Positions 44,618 through 56,574 of a stretch of DNA of 64,000 bases are shown here, one piece after another; the stretch's first letter is position 1, and each line of letters begins with the position of its first letter. Source of the DNA: Polyporus tsugae (Eukaryota; Basidiomycota; Agaricomycetes; Polyporales; Polyporaceae). Made by a program: the position numbers and the translations under genes. The notes below the pieces were generated by a model that was not told the DNA's origin, searched no databases, and saw nothing but the letters and a program-made list of their open reading frames with translations. The stretch is from contig JAHRBS010000009.1 in NCBI GenBank assembly GCA_024305745.1, forward strand, positions 1,302,001 through 1,366,000, given 5' to 3'.

Positions 44618-46036
44618 GGTCGTCGTGTTACTCCTCGGGTAGAGTAAAATTGCAAAGACCCTCTTAATGTTCCGTTTCAGAGAGGCGGAATCACTGGGAA
44701 GAGGGTGCGATAACGAAGGGACGATAACAAGCAGTGGAACCTGGCGACTCGTCCAAAAGAAGAGCCTGAGAGAGAAAAGTGCCAAATGAGTATAGCCTCG
44801 TCAGCTGATGTTGCGTCCCTCTGGTAAAGGAACTTATTCCCGGTTGCACTTACCGCGATTTCCAGGAGTGTCCAGGGGGCTAAGTTAGTCTACAGGATGT
44901 GACGGTCAAGCGGGGTGACTTCAGCGTGGTCCCGACGGTCAACAATTCGGAAGCTGATCACTGATCGCTTTCACTCACCCAGGCTCACCCTTTCATTTTC
45001 AGTGTTTGCGCCAGCCGATGAACAGAAAGGGTCGAGGAGGGTACACATGACACAAGATCATCGCACGAAAACAAGACGAGGATCCACCTCGTCCCAGTTA
45101 CTTTACGGCTCGAGTCGTAGAAAAGCGCACGGCGAATCGCGGGCGAATCGAGACCCAGACATCCCGGCAATCGCCGGCCGAGGCTACGCAACTGGCACCA
45201 GTAAACCGGTCGGTTGCAAACCACCACCTATCCGTACTGCACGATGCACCGAATGACCCAGTTCCAGACTTATACCTTGTGCCAGAAGCCTGTTCGACCG
45301 TGTGAGTAACATACTCATCGCATGAGATGTTCGTTACCTCGTGAGTGTCCTTTCTCTAGAGTCATTTTCATGATTCCAACGAACTTTTTTCTGTGTAACT
45401 TATTGCCAGGTGTTCCATGGCGAAACCGGCTCTTCTACCGAGGGGCCGGAAGCATGCATGCGCGACATGTGATGAGAAATCCGCTGTATGTCCCTCTACC
45501 TCGGTCCTGTGGCTCGCCCGCCCCCCGCATTTGCCTTAATGAATTGTCAGACATTGTCGCCTTTCTCGGAACCTATATGGGTGTCATTGAGCCTGGTGTA
45601 TCTATTGGACTTCCCACTGCAGCGATGCTCATTGCCAGCCACCGTGAGTGTGTCCCCTAAGTCCCGAGAGCACATAACTCTTTCGTTAAGGTAACGTCTG
45701 GGGTTCACGGTCTGGATTCTTGGGGTTTCGAGCATGATGATCAACTCCCTTCTCATTCCTAAATGTTTGTTTACTTACCAGGTCGAAACAGTGAGAATCT
45801 GTTTCTCTTCTTAAGGGATTTCTCATCCCATGACGGATGACATTTGTATCTATGGGAGACTATGTCTTTCACGCTGCAAGGTGTGGTCAGCACATTATTC
45901 CCGCGCAAGAGGCTCTGGTCACATCTCTCGGACGCACTGCACATCGCCATAAAGTACTCAGAACCGACAAGGAGGGCTTACACACCGCTCCCCATCTTCG
46001 ACCTACCCCCCTCACCACTGCCGCGAAATAAGGATT
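44618..46036. other. Intergenic between divergent formamidase and hydrolase
   Basis: About 1.4 kb. Shared upstream space for two divergent genes. Frames at 44915-45256 and 45322-45660 are open but show no family signal. Confidence 0.45.
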
Positions 46037-47175
46037 ATGGACGTCGTTGCCGCCTTCACGGATGACGGGATTTATAAAGTCCTTGATCCTAGTTAGTGAA
46101 GTTGTCTCCTCCGTGCAATAATAAATGCTAACCCGTTCTTGCCAATGCAAGCTCGTGTTGCGTTTATGAAGCTACTAGATAAGCGTCGCGAAGAGATAGA
46201 GGGCTACCCTCGTCAGACCTTCCAGTTCGGTAGCACGCCAAGGCACAAGGTCTGCAGTTACTACCTTTGCCAGACCCTCAATACGTCGGTGCTTACTTTT
46301 GAACTACCGATGCAGCTCGACGTCTACTATCCCGAACCGAAGGCGATTCCCACCAAAGGCCCACAGCCAGTCCTATTCTTTGTCTACGGCGGTGCTTTCA
46401 TCGAAGGTGACCGCCAAATTGCGAAGCCTTACGACCTCGGGTATTCCAACCTCGGCGTCTTCTTTGCCCAGCGAGGGTACGCCCTTCCTTCTTTGACAGA
46501 CCGCACAGAACTGACTCGAACCACAGCCTGCTCACCGTCATAGCCGACTACCGTCTCTGGCCCGAAGTCACCTTCCCCACGCCGCCCGAAGACGTCCGCG
46601 ACGCCCTCGCCTGGTTTCTCGCGCACGGCCCCGCCGTCGCAGCCGCCTCGAACGGCCAGTTCCCCGCGACCGCCGACCTCTCCAACATCTTCGTCCTCGC
46701 GCACTCCGCGGGCAGCAACCATCTCGCCTCGCTCTACCTCTCCCCCGACGTCATGTCCCTCGACCACCCCGTGCGCGCCGCGACGCGCGGGCTCGTGCCC
46801 CAGGGCGGCGCATTCCGCTTCTACTTCGAGCCCGAGCCGAACGGCGACCCCGCGGTCCTCGAGGGGTACTACGGCTCGCGCGCGCGCACGCTCGAGAACA
46901 TCCCGCTCGAGCTCCTCAAGCGCGCGCCGGACGCGCTCATCGAGGGCCTCCCGGAGTGGTTCGTGCTCGCGAGCGAAAGGGAGCCGTCGGACGTGCGCGC
47001 GTCGAGCGACGCGTTCGTGCAGGTCCTGGAGGAGAGGCTGGGCAAGAAGGTGCGGTATGACTTCATGAAGGGGCACAACCACATCAGCCCGCATTGGGCG
47101 CTGCTCAGCGGGGAGGGGGAGGAGTGGGGAGAGTGGGTCGCCACGTGGGTCAAGGAGAAGGCCGCTGCTTTGTGA
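46037..47175 (+). CDS. Alpha/beta-hydrolase (esterase/lipase-like)
   Basis: Serine hydrolase of the alpha/beta fold. Exon 1 (46037) encodes MDVVAAFTDDGIYKVLDP; a GTTAGT donor joins to RVAFMKLLDKRREEIEGYP, a start shared by fungal relatives. Then LDVYYPEP, the oxyanion-hole region PVLFFVYGGAFIEGDRQ, the strand VIADYRLWPEVTFPTPPED, and the nucleophile elbow IFVLAHSAGSNHLASLYL (A-H-S-A-G). A late acidic/histidine region has LASEREPSDVRAS and FMKGHNHISPHWAL, which supply the acid and base of the triad. The stop is 47173-47175. Three introns. No signal peptide, so likely intracellular. The substrate is probably a small ester; the sequence does not narrow it. It is convergent with the methyltransferase gene 160 bases away. 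Confidence 0.85.
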
Positions 47176-47337
47176 AAGTGGGAACCGGGACTGGGGGCGT
47201 GGTATCTTTTATGGTCGCGCGTGCATTGCGAAGGGCTACAACGTGTATCGTACAATGGGTTCGTGTTCTTCGTTCGTTCGGAATACCAGCTATACTGTTA
47301 TACATGGGCTTCAACAGCTTCACACTCTGGTGATGGA

Positions 47338-48490
47338 CTAGGGCAAGAAGTAGAACTCGCCCGCCGCAAACTCGGTCTTGTAGCTCAACAGGTCCGCCTC
47401 TACCCTCACGGTCCCTTTCTCAAACACCTCCCCGTCCCAGAGCTCCTTCCAGGTCTCCGGAGAGTGGAGGAACTGCGTGATCGCGCTGTCGTTCAGTCCG
47501 CGGATCATCGTCTTCTCGCCCTTCTGCGGCGCGCCCCCATGCCAACCCGTGATGACAGAGCCCGGCTCCGGCGAGAGGAGCCCGGCGAGTCCGCGCGCAA
47601 GCCGAGCCTGCTCCTGCTCGGTGAAGAGGTGGAAGACGTTCCCGAGGTAGATCGCGGAGACGTGGCCGCGCAGGGGGTTGAGCGAGGTCAGCGACGGGAG
47701 GTCGGGGCGTGGGGTGTTCGCTGCGGACCCGGTGGGGAGGATCGGGAATATCTGGAGGTGCTCGTCGGTCAGTGCGTTCCCAGGGACGAACGTCGCTGGG
47801 AACGACGCGGGGTCTGTGTGAAAGAGCTTGTGGCCCATCGCCCAAAAGTCTGCACAAACAGCCCCGGTCAGCAGCACGGTCGGATGGGAAGTGGGGGGGC
47901 TTCAAGTCAGACCTGGGTTGATGTCCGTCGCGACGACATTCTTCGGATCCCACCCGTCCGTGATTACCTTCCGCAAGTCGGTGCCGACTACGACCACGAT
48001 ACGTGAGCGCTGTAATTAGGATCGGGACGGCTGATTCACTCACAGCAGGTGCCGACATCGAGGAAGATCGCGCCATCGCGGTCGTTTCCCAACTTCAGGA
48101 TGTGATCGTAGTTGGGCACGATGTCATTGATCCTGGAACTGCACCAGAGTCTTGAGTGAGCGTGTAGTATATCGATGGGGAGTCAGCGCACTTACGCCGC
48201 GAAGGAGAAGAATCGAATGCACTGGTAAGGCATGATCTGGAGGGTTGACGAGATGTAAGTGGATCTGTTATGGTCCCTCGCTCGTCGAGTCATACCGGAT
48301 ACGCTTCCTTCTGGATGTTAATGATGTGGGCCTTCACTTGCTCATTATCGTGTATCCCCGTATATTGTTTGACGAGGTCCAGATCTTGCTCGCGAAGAAT
48401 CTTGAACATCTTCTCGTCCAGAGGAAACGCATTGGGGTCGCGCTTCGGCGGGTTTGAGCTAGCGTCGCTGCTTGCTGTATCGGTAGCCAT
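47338..48490 (-). CDS. SAM-dependent methyltransferase
   Basis: Small-molecule methyltransferase of a type common in basidiomycetes. ATG at 48490 gives MATDTASSDASSNPPKRDPN and FPLDEKMFKILREQDLDLVK, then YQCIRFFSFAA. Motif I, rebuilt across an intron, is IFLDVGTCFG, followed by TDLRKVITDGWDPKNVVATD and INPDFWAMGHKLF. Later blocks are VSAIYLGNVFHLFTEQEQAR (motif II/III region) and GLLSPEPGSVITGWHGG. It ends KTEFAAGEFYFLP at the stop 47338-47340. About 280 residues. Relatives are often seen beside P450s in secondary-metabolite loci, but no core synthase lies in this window. The acceptor substrate is unknown. Confidence 0.82.
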
Positions 48491-48694
48491 AGGTCACTTG
48501 GATGGTCGTCGAGAGAGGCGAAGAGGGGAAGCTGTTGCCAGTGAGCCTAGCTTTATACCATGATGCCATCGAGAACCTTAAGGTCATCCGGTTTGACGAG
48601 CCCTGCCTCAACCGCCCCAGATCTGCCAGAAAATTGAAGCCAGCTTGATATATAGGGAAGAGGAGAGTTACGACAGGACTCGACCTTCCTCCGA

Positions 48695-48885
48695 TCGAAG
48701 CTTAAGGTTCGTGCGGAGCAGGAAATTCCGTTCAGAGAATAGCTTGTTCCGAACCCAGCACCTTGAAGGCTCATGCGGAGCACGAAATTATGGGCGGAGA
48801 AGGCGGCTTGTTCCGAACCTAGAGGTTTGCTGCGAAGCAAGCGCCAGAGCAAGCGCCTTAAGCTTGCTCCGAACCTATGACGGAC
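48695..48885 (+). repeat. Imperfect tandem and inverted repeat cluster
   Basis: Two imperfect units of about 63 bases (from about 48700 and 48763) share TGCGGAGCA, GAAATT and CTTGTTCCGAACC. A third shorter CTTGCTCCGAACC follows at 48864. The cluster is bracketed by AAGCTTAAGG (48697) and its complement CCTTAAGCTT (48857). It lies about 200 bases upstream of the methyltransferase start. Confidence 0.55.
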
Positions 48886-51801
48886 ACATGCACCTACACT
48901 CCTCCTCCTCCGAGCAACGAGGGACCTACACTGGCAACAACTCTGTAGTCGCGGTGGTCTATACCCTCGGCTTGAACTCCGGCGAGTCAACTGTGAGCTG
49001 TTTGTGCCAAGTCAGCGTTCGGTGCGTGTGCAACCTTGTGAATTTTCTTCGACAATTCGCACACTCACTTAATATAGCCCCGACAGCAACTCTAGATGGC
49101 AGGTCGTCGAGTGTCATTCGCCTCGTTGCAGGCCATTACTCTGTCTCTGTAGGCGGTGAAAGGTGTCGCAGTAACACCCCACACGCCTAGCAACAAGAGA
49201 GTTGAATATTCTTACTGTGGTCTTGAGCTCTGTCCAACGCTGAACTTCAAGTTCAAGTTGTTTCGGGTCCCAGACCTGTCGCCGATCAGAACCTCGGGGG
49301 CCATCGACCCCGCCGTACATATCAAGGGCATATCCAACGCGAAGTTTTCCTGCCGCGACAGATACCCGAACTCGCCGACGCTAACCCCGGCATGGCGAGC
49401 TTCAACTTGTGGGTCAGCGATTTGTGAGGCAATATGCGTATCCTGCATGGCCAACTGTCCTGGTCTCTGTGGCTTCCATACTTACCAACCGCTCCCGCTC
49501 TCGCATTGGCCTCCCTTCGTTTGTCCCCTTATGACCTACACGGTATCGTGCGGCTTGGGCGGCTTCATCGACTTCGAATCCTCGTTGTTCGAAATACAGG
49601 AGTCCAGCTTCCGCGGGAACCGCACCTGGGCGATGAAGTACCTCAATGATGGTCGCCCGACTAACGTCACTCTCCCATGATTATCACACCCGGAAAGTAC
49701 CTCATCCGCCACGAAGTGCTTGCGCTACTCACTGTACACTGCACAAACCATGGTCGGAGCCGAATCCCCTGGCGTATCCATGGCCGGCGATTACCCATTC
49801 CCTGGTCCGGTGATTTCGCACCTTACGGAAAGGACATCCGCGGAGAGCGTTGCCATTGTGATGACACGGCGTGTCCCAGTCAGCCCGTGTCCTCTAGCTC
49901 TCCAAACGTCTCCACTCAGCTCACCCTTCAATATTCAATCGGGGGCAGCCCTTACCTACCATATTTTCTCTCTCGGGTCTGGTTCTAGCCTTGGCTTATA
50001 TCCTCTTCAAAGCCATTCTGCTCACGATTCCGTTTCTCTCGGCGAACTGTCTTCGTCGGAACTTGAAACCTGGCGGCGCCGCTGCCCTACTGTTGGGTCG
50101 CGCCGCAAGAGCTCTGTTGTACCATCTGTTGAGTAACTCCGATGTTGCACATCAGTGGAGCATGGCAGGACTTTTTTCCAGAATTTAGTCCTCGAACTGT
50201 TGTCGACACGACGCCTGTAGATGGCCATTCAAGCCTAGCTTCAACGGCGCGCGCGGTCCCCGCCTTATGGCTAGCATTACGATTAGTACTAAGTCATTTA
50301 AGGGGCCAATCATTTCGCTTCAGGCACCTCATCGAATTGAATGCTGTCGATCCAGGTGGAGAGGCATACATCAATGTCCACAGTTGGATCATAAATAATC
50401 GAACAAGTTTCGCCCCAGCCTCCGACTCGGAGGGCAGCGCCGGTGGCAGTGTTCTGCCAGCTAGCTTGATCTCACCACCGCCTCCTCTGATCACCGTGAA
50501 GTGCGGCCTTTGTTATAAACCACTTTTCTGGGATATGGGAGCATTGATACTCGTGACACGGCTTCTACATGCTCCGAGTTGATCGTTCAACGTTCCCGGT
50601 GACCCACCCGCGGCCGCGAACTTAACAAAGGCGCGAAGACAACACCCCACACCGGCCCTTCACAATACCCATGATTCGTGCAAAATATTTCGGGATGAAC
50701 GCTTTTAGGAACGAACGTAGATCACCGGAGTGTGGAGTCTTTGTCGGGAGGACTGGAAGGCGGGGTTTACGAGTGCTCTTCGCTCCCGTCATGCTTGCTC
50801 TCAGTCTCGAGCGACCGGTGACGTGGAGCGCCTGGACGTGCGACGATATGTATTGATAAGACGGTGCGCTTTGTCTTACCAACCAACTATGATACAACGT
50901 AGATCGCTCCGGGGAGAGTGCGATGTTAATGATTCACCAGCCAGAACTTTTCTCCTACCACAGTTGTCGTTTCCGAACTCCCCGAGATTTTATCACTAAC
51001 ATTCCCTGTGAGTTCCTAACGGCATTCGTAAAATTTCTGAAACAGTTGACTGACATCATGCCTTGTAACCCTAGGACTGTCAAATCATGCAACTATGTTC
51101 CCCGACGACCCTCCGAATGGATTATACCAGACTGCGGTGTGGCCACAGGCGGTAGAGGTGCCAGTGAGTATCAACTCTGAATCGTTTAGACATTGGAGGT
51201 GTGCAGTAACCTCACCAACGTCCCCGTCTAATAGGCTGTGATCGAACAGCCGCGGCTCTTACAAATGTGTTGGCGTCCACTCCGGTTCGACTGGCACTCC
51301 AAACCGTAAGCGAGGTACGGGGGCTCCAAGTTTGGCACCGTTCACTTATCTCGCTTCGCAGGATAGTTGTGTGTATACCTCCGACATGACGGTAGACAAG
51401 CATGCAGCCGACTGGCGGGCCTACAATTCATGCGGCGCATGCACAACGGCATCCGTTGAGTAGCTAACATTCCCGGACCCGCTTTGAGTGAGCGACTAGC
51501 GGTCCGTATCGTAAAAGCATCGCTCTTACCCCGATAGACTTGCACGGTCCAAGAATAGGACAGGTAGCCATGAAACTATGCCAATAATGGTTTCGGTGGT
51601 GGCAAGGTTCTCCAGTTATGTTGCTGGTGTGTTCAGCGTTCAACCTCGGCCTCATCGCCTGATGCTAACGACCAATGACCGTCTCCTCTGTAGCCCGAGC
51701 GCGCGCCTTGATGAGCAGTATATCACCCTCACCCGTTCGCCCTTTTAAGTGGCTTGTGGACCACACCATCCCGCATACACTCATCTTCCACTGGCCAAGC
51801 T
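48886..51801. other. Gene-poor stretch, possible decayed gene
   Basis: Nearly 3 kb without a supported gene. Plus-strand frames at 49156-49680 (ending GGFIDFESSLFEIQESSFRG, then NRTWAMKYLNDGRPTNVTLP) and 49991-50188 (AYILFKAILLTIPFLS) look protein-like. They resemble an ectodomain followed by a transmembrane helix, but frames and stops do not join. A decayed membrane-protein gene is possible. Confidence 0.4.
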
Positions 51802-53993
51802 ATGGCGGACGATCAGGCCGTACTGTTCATCTCCGCCGGAATATTATTCTGGGTCATCATATACCGATGGCACACTAACCCCGTAAGTACTCCGCGCATT
51901 TAATGTAGCATTACCGCGGCTGACTGCCCGCCCATACAGTTGAACGCCATACCTACTGTGGGTGGCTTTTCGACCCCGCCGCTTTCCTATGTCGGTGCCG
52001 TTTCCTTCATCCGTCGCGGCAGGGAGACCCTGCGCGAAGGGTACAAGAAGGTACGCCACATACTCGTCCCCTAGTCCTTGTCCGTGTCCGTGCACCTGTC
52101 TCAATAATCGGCGCTGGGGATTGCAGCACTACGGCTCTGCGTTCAAGATCCCGTTGCTGGACCGCTGGATGGTCATAGTCTCCGGCCCGAAGATGGTAGA
52201 AGACATCAGGCGGCGGCCAGAAGATGAGTTGTCCTTCACTGCCACCGTCGAAACGGTTAGTCCTTGTTGTTATGGATATAATGTGACGGTCCTCCTGATT
52301 GTGCGTTCCACACTAGCTCCTGCAGTACAGGTACACAGTCAGCCAAAAGATGCACGATGATCCGTACCACGTCGCCATCGTGAAGGAGAAGCTCCAGAAT
52401 CGGATGCTTCCCGCTATAATGCCCGATTTGATAGACGAGGTCGGCACCACGGTGCAAAAGTACTTTCCGGCGGAGGGAAACGGTAGGTCCTCCAATAATC
52501 AATTAGTCTCAGGAAATAACACATTTTGATGAGGATCTTTCCAGAATGGATTAGCGTCGACGTGTTGTCCTCCGCCTTGAAGATCGTTGCACGCACGAGC
52601 AACCGCGTCTTCGTCGGCCTACCTGTCTGTGCGTGGTTCTCCCAGACCCGATTTCAATAGCCATGTCGCGCTGATTAGCACTCCATTGCAGGCCGCAACG
52701 AAGAGTACAACGACATCTCGGTCCAGTTTGCCGTCGAAATCGTCAAGGCCGGGACAGTTCTGTTCCTCTTCCCCGACGTTCTCAAACCGTAGGTATCTAA
52801 TCCACCGCTTCTCTGTCAGATATCGGGCTTACACATGGATCGTATTCGTGTAGGTTCGCAGCACCGTTCGTCAGCAAAGTGAAACAAACGACCGAGCGGG
52901 CATTGTCGCACCTCCAACCAATCATTCGCCAGCGCATCGCGGCCATACAGGAGCAGGGGAAGGAGGAGGAGTGGCTCGATAAACCCGTATGCTGCCACAG
53001 CCTCTCTGCAACGTTTCTTGACCGCTGAGAGGCTGCCTCGGTCCACCGTCTAGAATGACGTCCTCCAATGGATCATCGACAGAGCAGTGGCCAAACAAGA
53101 GACCGATGCCGAGATCACAGAAAGACTGCTCCTGCTGAACCTAGCCGCCGTCCACACTTCCTCTAGCGTAAGTATACTTGGGTTGTCTGATTAATTATCC
53201 AGAACCTCACCCTCTTCTCCCGCTGCCAGAGCATGTCGCAAGTGCTCTACCACCTCGCAGAACGTCCCGATCTTCTCTTATCCCTCCGGGAGGAGGTCGA
53301 GGCGGTCATCGACGCAGAAGGCTGGTCAACATCGTCCTTTGCCCGGATGTGGAAGCTCGACAGCATACTCCGCGAGTCCCAGCGCTATAACGGCTTCACG
53401 CTCGGTGCGCACTTTGCTTTGCTTTGACTGCACCTGCACCAACCCATTTTAACTACATCATGTCTGAACAGCGTCCCTAATGCGGGTCGCGATGAAGGAC
53501 ATCATCCTCGACAACGGCATGCTCATCCCCAAGGGCACCATCCTCGGCGCACCCGCGCACCCGATGCACTTCGACGACGCGCACTTCCCGAACGCGGACG
53601 TCTTCGACCCGTTCCGCTTCGCGCGCATGCGTGAGGCGGCGGGCGAGGGCGAAGGGTCCGCGCGGCACCAGTTCGCGAGCACCTCGTCCGAGTACATCCC
53701 GTTCGGACACGGACACCTTGCTTGGTAAGCCCCCCCGACTTATCATAGCGTACCGAATATACCGACTGATTGACCTGACGGCGTCCGGAAAACGTGAACG
53801 CAGCCCCGGACGGTACTTCGCTGCGAACCAGCTCAAGGCGGTGCTCTCGTACATCATCCTTAACTACGACCTGAAGCTTGCCGAGCGAGACGGTGACAAC
53901 CGTCAGCGCCCCCAGAGTACGTACGTCTCGCTCGCAGTCCTCCCGCCCATGGGCGGGATCATCCTCCTGCGAAAGCGCGCCCTGGCGGCTTAA
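51802..53993 (+). CDS. Cytochrome P450 monooxygenase C (ent-kaurene oxidase-like group)
   Basis: Complete P450 unrelated to the A/B pair. ATG at 51802 begins MADDQAVLFISAGILFWVII, an ER anchor, then NAIPTVGGFSTPPLSYVGAV. Mid-protein: YGSAFKIPLLDRWMVIVSGP, RRRPEDELSFTATVE, QYRYTVSQKMHDDPYHV. The I helix is LLNLAAVHTSSSSMSQVLYH, the His-Thr form typical of fungal ent-kaurene oxidase-like P450s. ExxR lies in SILRESQRYNG and the PERF equivalent in FDPFRFARMREA. The heme loop is FGHGHLACPGRYFAANQLK; the axial Cys codon is split by an intron (TG before, C after, near 53725 and 53804), and Leu replaces the usual His/Arg two before Cys. Stop 53991-53993. The natural substrate is unknown; relatives oxidise terpenoids and other lipophilic compounds. 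Confidence 0.88.
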
Positions 53994-54251
53994 CGTTCTT
54001 ACATATGGCGGTTCGAAATGGGTGTTGTTGGTATCCTTGGACATGGATATATAGAAGAATCGGGCTCCTATGTCTAAAGGGTACAATGTTATATCTTGTA
54101 GGCATCGGGTGGTAGATTCACGAGGGAGGGTTCGGTCTGGGCGGGTGGGCGGATAGCACCACTACGCGAAATAACAATGGAAGAAATCGTTGTGGCCTAG
54201 GCAGTTGCCTACCAAGAACAGAAAAACTATGCAGCGCAAATACTACTTAGG

Positions 54252-56194
54252 TCATAAATCGCCCAAATCAAAGTCGACGACCTGGATCGCCGTCCCGTTC
54301 CCCACGAACAAGCTCAGCACCCCGTCCCCGCCCGCGCTAGTGTCCAACCTATACCTATCGAAGAGCGGCTCCCAAGCGTTCCCGGACGCGGCCTCCCACA
54401 CGACCTCCCAGTCGCGGAAGTGGCCTGCAGCGGTGCTGCGGAGGATGCTGAGCCCTGTCGAGTTTGCGGCGTTGTCGGGCAGGATGAGCAGAATGGAGCC
54501 ATGAGGGGACTGGGGCGGGGCGACGATCTTGCCGCGCTTGCCGATGACGGTGGGAGTACCGGTGATGTTGTTGATGCTATGGAGCTCAGAGGGGAGGGGA
54601 AGGACAGTGCGTGTCCAGTGGTCGGTTGTGCTGCGCCAGTAGTGGTACCTGAGAGGGACAAAGTCAGCGCGGGCGAAGGAGGTGAGGGGGATTGTCAACT
54701 TACCACTGCTCGGTGCCTGTTGTGTTCTCCCGGTTGAGAACATGAATGCGGCCCTTCGAGTCAACTGTCTGCGCTTCCTGGTTGAGGATGCCTCTATACA
54801 TGGATGAGCACAATGGACGACGATCTTGGACTCAAAGTCACTTACCCATACTTCGGAATGCCGAAGATGACAATACCAGCAGAGACGGGGACGATGGGTT
54901 GTTCAGCGGTCATGTTGGCAATGCTTTGATTCCAGTTATTCTGCCAGGTCTCACCGAGATCCGTGCTGAACGCGAAGTTGAGGTCGTGATTCTGAGAAGA
55001 GGTTAGAACATGGTAAACGTAGAAGCGGGGCGTCGTACATTCTCAGGGCCGTTGGGGCCCGCCTGGACTGCGACGTCCTGGCCGGTATCGTTGACATAAT
55101 CGCGGTATGTCCTAGAAGTTGTGTCAGTAATATTGCTACAGTCAAATCGGACTGGATAATACCCCACCAGGTGGTCAGGAGATTGCCATTAAGGTCGAAG
55201 TCAATGCCGTTGATGTAGGCATTGTCTAGGAACGCAGTCAGAACGTCATATATGCACTGAAAGGGTTGCGCTGACTGTTTACACCCTGCCGTTATTCCGT
55301 AAGCCACTGGGATAGGCGAGCGCAGTATCGATTTCTCTTACCTCGAGATATTTTCCAATTAAACTCCATCCTTGGTTGGGGGTATATTTGTACAACCAAT
55401 CATCCCCGAGTCCAGAACGGCCAACACGCAACTCGAGGAGGAGATCGGCGCTACCATTATCAACCTTAGCAGTGGGGACCGAAAGGAAGCGGGGGTACGT
55501 GACATTGATGAAATAGACGGATTTGTCGAGGGCCTCGGTTCCCGGCAATTGGTCCTACAACACGGGTTAAACCAAACATGCTATTGGGCAGGGTGAACGT
55601 CACACACCAAGGTCACTCCAAACAAGTCAGCAGACCATTCGACTTCCAAAGGGTTAGTCGCGACCTCGGACTGCGATATTCGGTAGTTCAGGTCGTTGTC
55701 GTGCTGGTCCCAGCCGAGGTGCAGAGTGCCATCTCCATGGGAGATACCGAGGGATATGCTGTGTACAGACTGTCAGACCGTAGCACTAGAAAGGGCAGAG
55801 GAAAGGGCGTACATGTCGTGTCCGTCGTCCTCTGTCTGGTTGTAATCCAAAAACGAGAATGACTCCCAAGCCGTATCGTCGCTTGTCAGAGCCCTCCGGG
55901 CAAGGCTGGGATGCCTCACAGACGCGTTCGAGGAGTCGGAGATGTAGTATGCAGCGTATTGATAGCCTTAAATCCATCAACATATCATCAGCTGTCTTGT
56001 ACAGGTTCAGAATGCGACGATGGGGACGCACCGTTGAAGGTTACGAGGGCGTCCTGCTGGAACGACTCGCCGTTGAGGTGATTGGTCGTGTTCGGGTTCA
56101 CCCCAAGCGTCGTCACGTTGACAACGCGCAGGCTAGCCGCATACACCCCCACGGAAGAGCAGAAAAGCGCACCAAGTACGCCCAAGAGCCTCAT
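54252..56194 (-). CDS. Secreted BNR_4 repeat protein
   Basis: Beta-propeller-like extracellular protein of the BNR_4 type. ATG at 56194 gives a signal peptide (MRLLGVLGALFCSSVGVYA), then LRVVNVTTLGVNPNTTN and DALVTFNG. Exons continue with YQYAAYYISDSSN, SFLDYNQTEDDGHDIISLGI, SHGDGTLHLGWDQHDNDLNY, VYFINVTYPRFLSVPTAKVD, DNAYINGIDFDLNGNLLTTW, NHDLNFAFSTDLGETWQNNW, VDSKGRIHVLNRENTTGTEQ, and close with IQVVDFDLGDL at the stop 54252-54254. Repeated H-D-N and D-x-G-x-h motifs fit propeller blades. About nine introns. Family members are annotated as possible polysaccharide-active proteins, but an enzymatic role is not established from this sequence. Several NxT/NxS sites suggest glycosylation. Confidence 0.8.
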
Positions 56195-56574
56195 CTGCGC
56201 GAATCCAGCGACCTAGGTGCGGGTGGGGAGTTCCTCCGAGTCGTTGGCCAGGTTCCGCCTTCCATCCCCGCCTTTTGAACACGAAATCGTTTGTCGATCG
56301 AAGAAGGACGAAAAAGCGGACCGGATAAGCTGGAATCAAGGATATTTCCCGCGAGAACGGTCACTGGGTTGCAAGACCAGGACATCGTGACCGGCGAGCA
56401 AGAGGCGAAGGTGGGCGGGAGAGAGACGAGTCCGCGGCCCGCCCGGGTTGCTTCGGTTATCACGATGACGTCCGTCACACGCTCCCGGACCGCTGCGCCG
56501 GCCGCTGCGGCGCTGGCACGAATGCTTACTCGTCGTCCCTAACGCCTGACACCATTGTCTTGAGCTTGTACAAC
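56195..56574. other. Divergent promoter region
   Basis: About 380 bases between the divergent BNR_4 and cytochrome b5-domain genes. No exon seen; no clear regulatory motif recognised. Confidence 0.4.

Noticed and set aside
46429..47094. 221-codon minus-strand open frame
   Set aside because: Exact antisense shadow of the alpha/beta-hydrolase exons; low-complexity Glu/Arg/Val composition.
47221..48006. 261-codon plus-strand open frame
   Set aside because: Antisense to the methyltransferase; no family content.
48886..51801. Possible secreted or membrane protein gene
   Set aside because: Protein-like pieces could not be joined into one frame with plausible introns.
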